Positions 20,141 through 30,191 of a stretch of 34,128 nucleotides of DNA are shown one piece after another; the stretch's first letter is position 1; the number at the start of each line of letters is the position of its first letter. A program made the translations under genes and the position numbers. Origin of the DNA: Euprymna scolopes (lineage: Eukaryota; Mollusca; Cephalopoda; Sepiida; Sepiolidae); the NCBI GenBank assembly GCA_024364805.1, contig CM044489.1, positions 175,763,617-175,797,744 on the forward strand. The letters run 5' to 3'. A model generated the notes under the pieces. It searched no databases. It saw only the letters and a program-made list of their open reading frames with translations, and was not told the origin of the DNA.

Positions 20141-20354
20141 ATATAGAGAATAAATGACAAAAAGTTATATTCCAAAATTCATGATGTTGACCATCTTATA
20201 ATTTATTCCTTGATATAATAATTAAGTGATTGATTTTGCACTATGAAACAGATACTGTCAAGAATTGTATAAGTCAACTGAATTAAAGGAATAAATTATA
20301 AGATGGTCAACATCATGAATTTTGGAATATAACTTTTTGTCATTTATTCTATAT
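20141..20354. repeat. Near-perfect foldback, 70-bp arms, 76-bp loop
   Basis: Arms 20141-20210 and 20287-20354 are reverse complements apart from a 2-base indel (for example GACCATCTTATAATTTATTC against GAATAAATTATAAGATGGTC). Such identity in an otherwise decayed region implies a recent origin or arm-to-arm conversion. The loop is unique in the window. No target duplication is obvious. Confidence 0.9.
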
Positions 20355-21139
20355 ATTATATATAAATTAATGATATTCTGCAGTAGCTCAACTCCTTACG
20401 AATTCCACAAATTGTATATAACTGCTGAAATTTCATCTTGCAAGAACTGTTCAACATTTACATGCATGAAAATGACACATAATGAGTAAACAAAACTAAT
20501 TTAAATTTCATTTACCTTTAAAGCTGATAGCATTTCGGGTCATACGAGTTTATCAGATTCTAAAGTTTAAAATCAATAACCAAAACTCCATGTGAAATAC
20601 GTTAAGAAAAATGTTTAAAGAATTAAATAAAAATAAAATTAAATTAAAAGCATGTGCCGATATCAAAGATGAAATTTGATTTCGTTACAGAATCCACAGT
20701 TATCAGATTTGATTATTGATATTGTAAAGTATAGAACATAGTTCAAGTAAAAATTTAACGATTATCATGCAGGTTTTAACCCATTAAAAGTTAAAACAAA
20801 GTCAGACGTTTGGGGCTGAAGCCTCGGAGGGTTTTTTCATTTATTTATTTTTATTTTTTTTTGGAAGGAGCCGGGAGTCAGAGCATTTCGGACGAAGCCG
20901 GGGTCGTACTAATGCTAGGTATCAGAGTCAGACTCATTTTTTTTTTTTCTCTCCAAAGAAACAGTAGTCTGCATTAGAAGACTTTAAAATTTTCGAGTTT
21001 TGTTGGGCTTTCTTTGAGGGTGGCGGTAATTTTTTAAATTATTAATAATAAGAGCCATAGGTACCAAATAAACGAGCAAGTCAATACAGATAAAGGATGC
21101 TGATTACATGACGAATGCAGGAAGGCTAAACTTGCCATA

Positions 21140-21170
<31 letters not shown>

Positions 21171-21635
21171 TCTCTGAAAAAGAGAATGAATTCAAATTAA
21201 GAATTATCTATCTCATATAGTAGTGATGATAATGATTCTGGATTAAATAAGGCTGAGAAAAAAGATAATGCAGTACTATAATCTTGTGTGTGACAAAGAA
21301 AAAAAAAAAAAAAACGATGCTGGAATCTGAGGAAGATTTCAGTCATTCTAATAATTATAGGAGCAACTCATGAAAAAGAATCTCCAAACTACCTGGCAAA
21401 TATACCTGGTGAACTAAGTGCAAGAGATACAAACAATGCCACTTGAAGGGGTAGTTAAAATCGTAAAAAGATCTCTTACTTGGAATATATGAGATAGCAA
21501 GTGAATATCTGACATCCGGTAGGATGCTCCGTCTCCAGCTAAAACAAAATGAGAAAAATAAAACTGAACTTCTGACAGTGTCTCTTGTCACCACTATGTA
21601 TTATGTTGATTATTTGACTATTATTCTTTATCTTG
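20355..21635. other. AT-rich spacer, nothing recognised
   Basis: Contains a TA tract at 21138-21162 and T/A homopolymers. A 79-codon minus frame at 21355-21594 shows no domain. Confidence 0.4.
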
Positions 21636-21760
21636 GTTGTTATTTTCACAACGTTTAAGCTGATGTATCTTTCATCCTTTAGGTGCATTTCTTCGAACTC
21701 AGAATCCTGTACGGAATTTCAGATTGAACCCATGGGCCCCTTTGATTACCACTAACTAAA
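21636..21760 (+). repeat. Dispersed repeat 'D', copy 3
   Basis: TTATTTTCACAACGTTTAAG, then CTTTAGGTGCATTTCTTCGA and TACGGAATTTCAGATTGAAC, align in order with 22730-22855. These are two direct copies about 1.1 kb apart. Confidence 0.5.
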
Positions 21761-22010
21761 ATTAGCATCTTACGATACCATCAGGCTTTGTTGATGTTGC
21801 AAAAAAAAAAAAAAAAAAAAAATGGCATGCCAATAAATCAATGCTGAAACAAATTCTTACCGAACTTGTAAATTCTCTGCTGAAGCCAGTGCAATTTTAA
21901 TAAAATAGATTCTGGTCGATTTGGCAACAAACCCCCCAACAATCTACTTAAATTCCAAAGATAACTTATGAATTCCACAAATTACTAAAGAATAAAAATG
22001 TGGGCAGGGT

Positions 22011-22046
<36 letters not shown>

Positions 22047-22212
22047 GCCCATACAATCAGGTAAACTTTCTCAACAAATAACACGGAAAGAATACTAAAA
22101 ATCACAAATGGAAAACAAATTGAGCAAAATTTAATTAAAGCAAAATAACGAAGTGAGAATTAAAAAAAATAAAATATCTTGCAAGTACACAGAATGAACA
22201 AATAATGTATTT
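21761..22212. other. Spacer with two poly-A runs
   Basis: A runs at about 21801-21822 and 22014-22042. No gene or known repeat. Confidence 0.45.
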
Positions 22213-22446
22213 TAATCAATTTGTATCGTTCATATATTATTTAACATAAATTAATCAATTTGTATCGTTCATATATTATTTAACATAAACTAATCAATTT
22301 GTATCTTTCATATATTATTTAACATAAACTAATCAATTTGTATCTTTCATATATTATTTAACATAAACTAATCAATTTGTATCATTCATATATTATTTAA
22401 AATAAACTAATCAATTTGTATCATTCATATATTATTTAACATAAAC
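22213..22446 (+). repeat. 39-bp minisatellite, exactly six units
   Basis: Unit begins TAATCAATTTGTATC and ends TATTATTTAACATAAAC. Six consecutive units of 39 bp with few substitutions (GTATCGTTC in units 1-2, GTATCTTTC in 3-4, GTATCATTC in 5-6), so variants come in neighbouring pairs. Confidence 0.95.
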
Positions 22447-22529
22447 AGGGATGAGGATAGCCAATAGAAATCAAAATGAATTTAACTTGAGGAGAGGGGG
22501 CATGGCTCCCTACCAATTTAACACACTGA

Positions 22530-22588
22530 GGGGTTATACCACGGCCACCGAAATATAACTTCTCTCTCGGTAGCCGTGGTTATACCCC
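22530..22588. repeat. GC-rich stem-loop, 22-bp arms
   Basis: Arms 22530-22551 (GGGGTTATACCACGGCCACC) and 22567-22588 (TAGCCGTGGTTATACCCC) pair with about three mismatches around a 15-base loop. It stands out from the AT-rich surroundings and has pre-miRNA-like length, but the loop and flanks give no further support. Confidence 0.6.
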
Positions 22589-22729
22589 ATCCTATCTCTC
22601 AATTCTCAAATAAGAAATAGAAATAAAATCTTTAAATCTTCATATTTAAAAAGAAAAATTCGAGCAAAACCTTTATATTTAAAAATATATATAAAACAGA
22701 TTTATTCATATTTCGATTCTTCAGATTAC

Positions 22730-22855
22730 TGTCCTTTATTTTCACAACGTTTTTGGTTAGGTTTCTTCAGGTGTATCTTGTGAAACTCTAGAATCTTTCT
22801 GTTGAGTTTGGGGAATGTTCACAAAATTTCGAATGGAAGCCTTTATTTAATCCAT
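22730..22855 (+). repeat. Dispersed repeat 'D', copy 4
   Basis: TTATTTTCACAACGTTTTTG, CTTCAGGTGTATCTTGTGAA and AAATTTCGAATGGAAGCC match the copy at 21636 in order. Confidence 0.5.
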
Positions 22856-22904
22856 GGAAATAGCATGCTCTTGTTCCATCAGCCATGACTCGGTAGAAGT
22901 CCTA

Positions 22905-22952
22905 AGTAATTGCATTTAGAGTGTTACTCATATCGAGGATTGAACCTTCAAT
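22905..22952 (-). mobile_element. tRNA-Arg-like SINE, short fragment
   Basis: On the minus strand GAAGGTTCAATCCTCGATAT, then GAGTAACACTCTAAATGC, matches the B-box end of the SINE at 14863-14977. Only about 50 bp remain, next to a LINE C fragment. Confidence 0.4.
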
Positions 22953-23200
22953 CTGAATGTACGGATGTGAAACCTGGCCAGTGAGAATTGAGGACGCATG
23001 TGGAGATGTGCAGAACAGGTGACTTTGATGGTATGGTCACTTGAAAGAGTGGATGAGAGTGCTTGGGTTAGTAGATGTAGAACAGCTGAAGGTAGCAGGT
23101 TCGGTTGATAAGGAATGACCAATGAAAGTCTAGGAGAAAGTTGTAAAGATCGACTAAGAGAGAAAAGGGATAAATAAAAACCTTAGATTAGTGTTGTGAC
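22953..23200 (+). mobile_element. LINE 'C' C-terminal fragment
   Basis: Three frames give GCETWPVRIEDA, LMVWSLERVDESAWVSRCRT and PMKVxEKVVKIDxRE, parts of the tail seen in LINE proteins as YG.ETWPV... RWFGHVERM...WV..CR...GRP...W...V..DL. The copy is broken by stops and frame changes. It is the most 3' of the three LINE C fragments in the window and the only one on the plus strand. Confidence 0.6.
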
Positions 23201-23375
23201 CTTGCAGGTTGATAATAACCAAGACAAACTCGGTGGTATAATTTTTTTTAAAGTGTGTATTAGTAACAGTATGTTACAGAAGTACATGTCATGATTCTGG
23301 GACCATAACTGTCACGTTTAAATGTAACTATTTATTGACTCTGGGTAAGTCCATTTATTCTTGAAATGGTTGGTC

Positions 23376-23815
23376 AGTTGGGGTTTTTAGCGGTATATTA
23401 TTCATTTCGGGGTTGTTTAATGCTGAATTTGGGAAAAAGTTTTTATGCTTCAAATTTTTTCTTTACATCTTCAAATATTTGTGGTATTTGTTTTGATTGC
23501 TTTGTAAAAAAATAAAAAATAAAAAATAAAAATATATATATAAATATTTTTGTTTTCGATTTTGCAGAACATGATTGAGTTTTGCAAACAAAGAGAAAGG
23601 AGAAAAAAAAAAAACAATAACACTAAGGTTTGGTCCAATTTTGGTCAGGAATCCAGTATCTTCACACAGCTTGATCTCGTAACACCAGATGTTCTTACAG
23701 GTATTACCATACAGGGTCTGGGAACAATAGTAACTAAGGGGCAACTCCACATTTGCCACAGCCCCCAAAATGAGGGTTCGCCAATGGATGTCTTTTAAGG
23801 TCATACCACCGATGC
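23376..23815 (+). mobile_element. Dispersed repeat 'P', copy 4
   Basis: Blocks in the usual order: GGTTGTTTAATGCTGAATTT (hairpin side), TTTTATGCTTCAAATTTTTT, CATGATTGAGTTTTGCAAAC, GTCAGGAATCCAGTATCTTC, CGTAACACCAGATGTTCTTA, GGGAACAATAGTAACTAAGG and TTTAAGGTCATACCACC. About 440 bp, the longest copy. No target duplication could be read. A 177-codon minus-strand frame across it (23463-23996) is an incidental antisense frame. Confidence 0.65.
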
Positions 23816-25216
23816 CTGGAGTAGGTAGATCAGCTAACCTCATAATAATTAATTTGTAATCACAATTTCTAAAAGCCGTCCAAAACATGCCAGCATATAA
23901 AATGGATGTTAAACCGAATATTATGATAGTCGATGATTGCAGTGTATGCATGTCTATGCAATGGCAGAATAGCAAACAGAACCTTCTCGTCTGCATACAC
24001 GTATCATATTAAGGGAAATTTAAATTTAAAACGAAGGTTCATAGTTACATACAAACGAGTGATTGAATATTCCAGTTGAACTTATTTATATCTTTCATGA
24101 AAAATTCTGGCTTTTATAACCGACAAGCGGTAGCAGCCATCTTTTATTTTAACGCACAAGAATGACTCATGTACACACCACACACATAGCAATAGATCCT
24201 ATCAATGGATACACTATCATGTAACGTTTTCTAATACGAATGCTCGCGTGCAATTAAAATTACATTCATCAGAAACGCACATTATACAATAAAGGGCCCT
24301 GATGACATCAAAATAATAATAATAATAATAATAAAAATAATAATAATAATAATAAAATTAAAGTGCAGGAAAACCTTATGAAGATTCGTTCCATACGCCT
24401 CCTTCCATCGCACAGGTCCTACTTCTCAATAAATATGGATACAAATACAATAAATACTTATTTTTATTAAGTTGTGTGGTTTGTCATCAACAAACTGTAT
24501 TTAACACAAAAGCAAAAAGAACATGATAAAAAGAGAAAAGGAAAGAGAGAAGAGACGGACAGAAGAAGCGTTAAATACTAAATATACCCAAAATTTCCAT
24601 TTTTATTATCTGTTTATCTATCTATCCGTCTGTCTGTCTGTTTGTGTCTACTATTATATAAAAGGAACTTTGTGTGTTTGTTCCTTATGAACTCTAAAAT
24701 GGCTTGGCCGATTTTTATGAAATTTAAACATTTAACATAAAAGATACTTGATGTGCCTTTGTGTTCTTCAATAGGCTTTGTCTCGGAATGTCTTTGATAA
24801 GCATTGATAATCAAAATAATCTGATAAAAAAAAAAAAGGAACAGGCGATTTTGACTAAAATCAACAACTTAAAGAACCTAACATCACAAGTGCATTTATC
24901 ACCTCACAAGCAGTAAGAGGCGGCATATAAAAATCAACAGTATATGAGAAGGGTGCGTTCGAAATGTTTCTGTTTAGAGCACAATTAAAGCATGATACTT
25001 GACTTTTGCATTTTAAACTTTATAAAAATCAATAAGTTCTCTACAGTGCAATGTAGACTACAATGTATTGTGAACTAAGTCACTGCAGGGAGACGTGAAG
25101 CTTCCTCTCAGTGCACCACGATGAGTCTCCAACTAGAGGAGACAATTCAATTGAAAAATGGGCGATTTCACTGATTTCGATGACAATAAAATACGGGAGT
25201 GTGAAACATTCGTTCA
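23816..25216. other. Spacer with AAT and tetranucleotide repeats
   Basis: (AAT)n at 24315-24354 and TCTA/TCTG repeats at 24608-24646. TCTACTATTATATAAAAGG at 24647 followed by TTTGTGTGTTTGTTCCTTAT resembles a Helitron 5' end, but no 3' end was found. Nothing else is supported. Confidence 0.35.
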
Positions 25217-25355
25217 GCATCATTCAATCCTGGGCAATGTCCGGTCTCCTTGTTAGTGTACCAACTGTCAACACTATGGTTGTAGGTTTGATCCACAGCT
25301 AGGAAAAGGGTGCTAGTCTAGCCATACTGATGAGTTGTGATACAACGAAATAGTA

Positions 25356-25357
<2 letters not shown>
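25217..25357 (+). mobile_element. tRNA-derived SINE 'S1', copy c
   Basis: CAACTGTCAACACTATGGTT, B box GTAGGTTTGATCC, GCTAGTCTAGCCATA and the core 25327-25357 beginning CTGATGAG with stem TTG/CAA around TGATA, then CGAAA. It runs directly into a TA tract (25359-25389). Confidence 0.65.

Positions 25358-25358
<1 letters not shown>

Positions 25359-25389
<31 letters not shown>
25359..25389. repeat. (TA)n microsatellite between two SINEs
   Basis: Perfect TA repeat linking S1 copies c and d. Confidence 0.9.
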
Positions 25390-25392
<3 letters not shown>

Positions 25393-25399
25393 TTACTCG

Positions 25400-25531
25400 C
25401 ACAGCAGCAGCCGTATAGCATAATGATGAGAAGCCTTGACTGTCATTTGGGCGGTCGGGTTTCGATCCTGGCTTGAGGCAGTTGCCTGTCTAGCCGCATT
25501 GATGAGCTGTGAAACCGCAAAACAGTACTAT
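25400..25531 (+). mobile_element. tRNA-derived SINE 'S1', copy d
   Basis: The best-kept tRNA head: A-box side CGTATAGCATAATGATGAGA, then TTGACTGTCATTTGGGCGGT, B box GGTTTCGATCC, GTCTAGCCGCA and the core 25499-25529 (TTGATGAG...CAAAACAGTACT). Tandem with copy c in the same orientation. Confidence 0.7.
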
Positions 25532-25539
25532 ATGTGGAT

Positions 25540-26955
25540 AAATATAAAGGGAAAAGTATATCCATTTCATAATTTGATTCTAAAAACGGGTGGGGTGGGT
25601 TAAAACCGCATGAATGATGTTTTCACTAATATTTCTTTTTAACTAAACGATTCAGACATTCGTTGACTTTTAAAAGAAACAAGAAAATTCATAAGAAAAA
25701 CCGGATATACCTATTTGAAGTTTTAAGGAGGTTCTATCACAATGGTTCGTGTAGAGGTGAGGGCATGTCGATAGTTAGCACAGGAATTCAAGAATATTTA
25801 CATTCTTTTCCTCAGAGAATTTTAGATATACAATATAAATTGCATCAAAATACGATATATTTTAAGTTTTAAAGGACGTTCAGCCTCCTATAGTTCGAAA
25901 GAGTGTGAAATTCATATATGTTGACCAGTTGTAGGTGCTGCCCACCCCCCTCATTCAACCAAATTTAAAAAGTTGTAAATTCCCTCTTGATCCCCAAATC
26001 AATGTTTTCATATACTTTAATGAGTATGCAAGTGTTTGTCTGGTCCTTCAAAAATAAACAAACGAGGAATTGCAAAAAAATAAATAAATAAATAAATAAA
26101 TAAATTAAAAATAAAAAAATAAATAAAAATAAGAGTTACAATTACCGTGTGACGAAAATTAGATTTTGTAATAATCACTTAATGGATATTTTAGTAAGTT
26201 ATATATTGTTGTTTACACACTTATTGTATATTTAACGTAAGCAGATAGTCATTGGAATAGTTTGATAACTTCATAATTAACTCTTTTTTTTAATTTATTT
26301 ACTAGTTTTTGTTGCTCTTAGTTACAGCAACTTTTGCAACTCAAACAGGAAATGGGGATGGAATCAAGAGACAAATAGAACTTCAATCTCATTTCCAACT
26401 ACTGCTAGTAAAAGAGGCACACGGTGATTGTAACTCCCCCACCCCTCCCACATCTTTTGAATGTGTCCGTTTCTTCCTTGTTTCTATTCAAAAGTATTCT
26501 CTTGTCTCTTTGTGAACGTTATTTATTTCTTCCTTTGTACAAGTAATTATTAAATAAAATTCATAACATCAATATGAAACACCAACCCTTTTTTTCTTTC
26601 AAGACTAACAGATAGTCACAGGTTTAGCAGTTTCCTATCAAGGTGATTGAAGCAGACATGTTTGTGCTAAGTCTGAAATTGCATCCAACGTACTTGTGCA
26701 TTGGTTAAGAGCAAAATTTTCATGGAGACAACTAGACGCCTTGTAGTTACATTTACCATCTGCTCCTCTCATATCTCAGCATCCAACGTTGTTCTCGTCC
26801 TGGCGTTTCTTTTTAAATTTGCTGCTTACTCCTGATCCCTTGTCTCCCCCTTGAGGCCAACATCTTCACCAAGAGGAGACAACCTATATATTTCCTTTAA
26901 TTCTGCATCACAATAAGTATACAAGATCGAAAAAGAAGGAAAATCATTTCATGTT
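25540..26955. other. AT-rich spacer, nothing recognised
   Basis: (AAAT)n-like tract at 26074-26130. Open frames at 25663-25872 and 26309-26515 have no domain signature. Confidence 0.4.
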
Positions 26956-27531
26956 TTTTTTTTTCACAAGGTAGTCACCACTTATCAAGGCCCGGAAGCC
27001 ACTCGAGGATAAGGGTTATTGCGTGTACAGTAATCAATGGGATAGTATCGTAGTAATCGTTAGTATTGGAGATTTGATAAAGTGTCTTACTTAAGGGGGC
27101 GGTTCATCATGAATTTGTTTCTGTTGGACTTGAAGACATCCAAGTTGTAGTCAGGTGGGAAACAGGCAAACGGAAGAGAGTTCCACAGGTGTGCACTTCT
27201 AAGAAAGAAGCTTTGTCCATGGAATCTAAGTTTTCGTTTTGGCACAGATAAAGAGTGGGGAAAATTTTTGACAGTGGTTTCAGCTAGACGGGTGTTTATC
27301 GGGAAAGATTGGCGAGGGGGGGCAGAGATTAGAGCTCAGACGAGCACTTGCCATGGAAGTAACGATAAAACAAAGACAGGCTTGCAATATCTCTTCTGTG
27401 GGAGAGAGGTTGCAGGGAAGAGAAAAGGGCATCCCCCACTAGGCCATAAAGCTTATCAAAACATGGGAAGACGAGAGCCATCCATTTCAATTGATGCTAG
27501 ATGGGGATCAGAGCGTTGATGATGTAAAGAT
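26956..27531 (-). mobile_element. LINE 'A', antisense, internally deleted
   Basis: On the minus strand: a segment matching 1060-1140 of the first A copy (27445-27530), then LVGDALFSSLQPLS-like sequence, the CHGK/SEL tail region, and the 3' end CCTTATCCTCGAGTGGCTTC followed by an A tail (plus-strand T run 26956-26964). Compared with the first copy, the stretch encoding LGLTITPNLKWNT to CCHAWPGAA is missing, so it has an internal deletion of roughly 250 bp. An 83-codon plus-strand frame here is antisense noise. Confidence 0.75.
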
Positions 27532-27669
27532 AGGAGCTTGGTTTTATATGCATTAGAATGGTTGGATTGTTACTATGCATATTCAAGCTCAATAATGCGT
27601 TTAGGTTATAATTGATAATCATCAATTGATTTAAATCAAATATATTTATTTTGATTAATTATAACTACT

Positions 27670-27779
27670 GTGTACAACAATATATAGATAAATCTGTCCT
27701 CATTAGATCAGTGAAGTTAAATGACATTGAACGTGGTTATAACCAGATGGACGACCATTTGTGAATGCTAGGTGCTGTG
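27670..27779 (+). pseudogene. 5S rRNA-derived sequence (pseudogene or SINE head)
   Basis: GTGTACAACAATA, then ATCAGTGAAGTTAA, GGTTATAACCAGATGG and TAGGTGCTGTG lie in the same order and nearly the same spacing as GTCTACGACCATA, ATCACCGAAGTTAA, GGTTAGTACTTGGATGG and CGGGTGCTGT of animal 5S rRNA. Length is about 110 bp against 119-120. The internal control regions are mutated, so it is unlikely to be transcribed as 5S. About 250 bp of unrelated sequence follows, which suits a SINE3-type element (5S-derived head) as well as a lone pseudogene. Confidence 0.65.
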
Positions 27780-28028
27780 TATAGAAGGACGATTATTGCG
27801 ATAGCCAGAAATAACATCAACAAAATCATCTTCCCTTACTCGGATTCAACTTACAGGGGGCATTTGCAAATTCAATATCTCCTAGAATATTCTTCCTCAA
27901 CTTATATGCGGGCAATAGAGGAAGGCAGTTCAACCAACGCAGTTAAGTCCACTGGCAATTGTTCACTTAATTTTATTCCTGATTTTTTATGAATTTGCTG
28001 AAGTTGCAATAAAGATTACTCATTATTC
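27780..28028 (+). other. Possible body of a 5S-derived SINE
   Basis: Unique in the window. It carries TTGCTGAAGTTGCAATAAAG near its 3' end, just before LINE B starts at 28029. Whether it is one unit with the 5S-like head cannot be told from one copy. Confidence 0.3.
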
Positions 28029-28688
28029 AAACTTCTCAGCTTAATATTCACAAACAACATAAAGTTAGAACAAATACATTAAGGACATTGCCAAGGCTGT
28101 TGCAAAGAAAGTGGACTCTAACGTGCTAGAAAAAATACTCACACCTGAGAGTATCCTATACCTCTACAAAGTTATCATTCGCCTATGCATGCAATATTGT
28201 TGCCATATTTGGGCTGGTGCACCTACCACTAGTCTCTCATTCGTAGACGGTTCAAAAATGAGTCACAAATCTAAGAGGTCCAGTACTGTTGGCCAAGCTT
28301 CAACCTCTGTCCCATCATCTTAATGTTGCATCCCTGTGTCTATTTTACAGCTACTTTAATGGAATGTGCTCTGATGAACTCGTAGCACTTGTGTTCCCTC
28401 AACATAAATATCCCTGATAAACCCGATGGGCAGCAAAATCATCTCCCTTCACTGTAGAAGTCCCTAGATGTGGGAAAGACTTCTACTCTAATAGTTTCTT
28501 CTCTTGAAATGCTAGACTTCAGAATTTTCTTATTTCCTGCTTTCCTTATTGCAATAACATACAGAAGCTTAAATGTAATGTGAACAGAAATATTGCTACT
28601 CAACTCCCTACAATCCCGTTAAACATGGTCCCAAATAGTAGCCCTTATGTCCAAGTGGCAATATGCCTTGTTCAGGGTAAAAAAAAAA
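28029..28688 (+). mobile_element. LINE 'B', 5'-truncated, with A tail
   Basis: Translation gives LLSLIFTNNIKLEQIH, NKYIKDIAKAVAKKVDS, ESILYLYKVIIRLCMQYCCH, IWAGAPTTSLSFVD and, after frame changes, KLKCNVNRNIATQL. The 3' end GGCAATATGCCTTGTTCAGG plus an A run matches the antisense B copy at 1357-1440. It carries more stops than that copy, so it is older. The start directly abuts the 5S-derived segment. Confidence 0.75.
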
Positions 28689-29140
28689 GCTGATATTGGG
28701 TAATGAGAGTTGAAACGTTAAAGAGGAGATAACTTAGCCAATCTTGCAATCTGACTGAAACAGCTTAATTTTCTTGTTAACCAAAATTATGTTAGCAAAA
28801 CGGGACATTTTCTTTGTAAGATAATTTGTTCTTAAAAGGGGGGGGGGGTCTATATTACGAAAGAATTGAAAAATTCCTGTTTTTATTCTAGCACAGCAAA
28901 TGTTACCAAGAATATGCACAATGAAAAGCCTATACAGCTGAACAGTCACGTTGAAAGTATGACGCATTGGAATCGGTATTTTGAGACTTCTATAAAAATC
29001 TTCATTAATACAGGATAGAAGCGCTAACTCAAGAAAAAAGACCTTTGAGTTGCTGCTGAAATCTATTCAGATAATACATAATACACAACCATATCTCTTA
29101 ATATTATTACGAACCACCTTTCTCAAGAAAGCTTGATATC
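28689..29140. other. Spacer, nothing recognised
   Basis: Includes GAGGAGATAACTTA at 28723 (diverged AAGGGAGATAACTC motif) and a G run at 28838-28848. No gene supported. Confidence 0.4.
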
Positions 29141-29500
29141 ATTAGCTCTTCAAAAGGAAAGAAAAATAGGGAGAGGGTGGCAGATAAAATAAAAAGGGTG
29201 AAAGGACAAATAAGGATGGGAGAAGGGACAAAGGACAAAAAGGAGGAAAAAGAGGGACAAAGGACAAAAAGGAGGAGAAAGAGGGACAAAGGACAAAAAG
29301 GAGGAGAAAGAGGGACAAAGGACAAAAAGGAGGAGAAAGGGGGAGAAAGGGACAAAAAGGAGGAGAAAGAGGGAAAAAGGGACAAAAAAGAGAAGAAAGG
29401 AGGAGAAAGGTACGAAAAGGAGGAGAAAGGTACGAAAAGAGGGAAGAGACCACATGAAAATTGGGGGAAGAGAATGGATGCAAAAGAAGGGGGAAAAAAA
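29141..29500 (+). repeat. Purine-rich tandem repeat (29-bp unit)
   Basis: About 360 bases almost free of T and poor in C on the plus strand. The core (about 29224-29340) repeats ACAAAGGACAAAAAGGAGG followed by AGAAAGAGGG with a 29-bp period, then shorter derivatives. All frames on both strands stay open (Lys/Glu/Gly-rich on plus, Phe/Leu/Ser/Pro-rich on minus) because of the composition, so none is a gene. Confidence 0.85.
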
Positions 29501-29545
29501 GCCAGTTTCCAAACTGATATGGATCAAAGAAATATTGATTTGTAA

Positions 29546-30164
29546 TAATGTCTCTGGATCAACGGAATTTCTATAAAAGGGATACCCATTTCATTTTACC
29601 CCTCATCCTTCCGATAAATGCTTGGCGTCTGCTCATAGCATTGCAACCAAATTCCGAGCGGGTAGCCTTTAACAAATAGTTTAGGGACCATTTTGATCTT
29701 TGATGTGTCATTGCATTTACTGTCATCTCAAGAAAGCGTATGGGACATGAGCACCCAGCCGAACCCCAAGAGTCAAGTAAGGTTTTATTAACCGTGACTA
29801 AAGCATAACCATCGATCATTTGAAGAGTAGGGAGACAGATCAAAGCAGAGTTTCAAGTTTTCAATAGAGAATGGTTCAGAAGATGCAATGTAATGAATAT
29901 AAAATTCATCAAAACTGGAATGTTATATAAACTATGCTAAAAAAAAAAAAAAAAGAAGAAAATGTTACATTTCTTGTAAATATATTTGACCCATAAATCT
30001 ATGATTAGATGTGCAAGTTAATGATGGCATGCAGATTTTCAAGGAATTGTATTTTACAAACAAAATGAATGTTTAACATTTTTATTACCAATCAATAATA
30101 TTCAGACAAAATATTGAAAATTCAACATTGTTCTGATAACTATGGAGGTCAATAAACAATAAAT
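29546..30164. other. Spacer with an unassigned 90-codon minus frame
   Basis: The minus-strand frame 29571-29843 (MICLPTLQMIDGYALVTVNK...) has a less biased composition than its neighbours and includes WGSAGCSCPIRFLEMT. I do not recognise it. It could be a fragment of a mobile-element protein or chance. The flanking sequence shows no splice or repeat context that decides. Confidence 0.25.
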
Positions 30165-30191
30165 CTATAAAAAAAAAATTTAAAAAAAAAA

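Noticed and set aside
20211-20286. Half-hammerhead (GAAAC, 4-bp stem, GTC) in the loop of the 20.1-kb foldback
   Set aside because: GAAACAGATACTGTC fits helix III, but no CTGATGA core or stem II precedes it.
22213-22446. Possible CRISPR array
   Set aside because: Units are contiguous 39-bp tandem repeats without unique spacers, in an animal genome.
23463-23996. 177-codon minus-strand frame
   Set aside because: Mostly antisense to repeat P copy 4, with a low-complexity C-terminus and no domain.
24647-24800. Helitron 5' end
   Set aside because: The TCTACTATTATA start looks right, but it is preceded by G and no matching 3' hairpin/CTAG was found.
27268-27519. 83-codon plus-strand frame
   Set aside because: Antisense to a LINE A copy on the minus strand.
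29107-29545. Overlapping long open frames on both strands
   Set aside because: Created by the purine-strand repeat. The products are low-complexity Lys/Glu or Phe/Pro/Leu strings.
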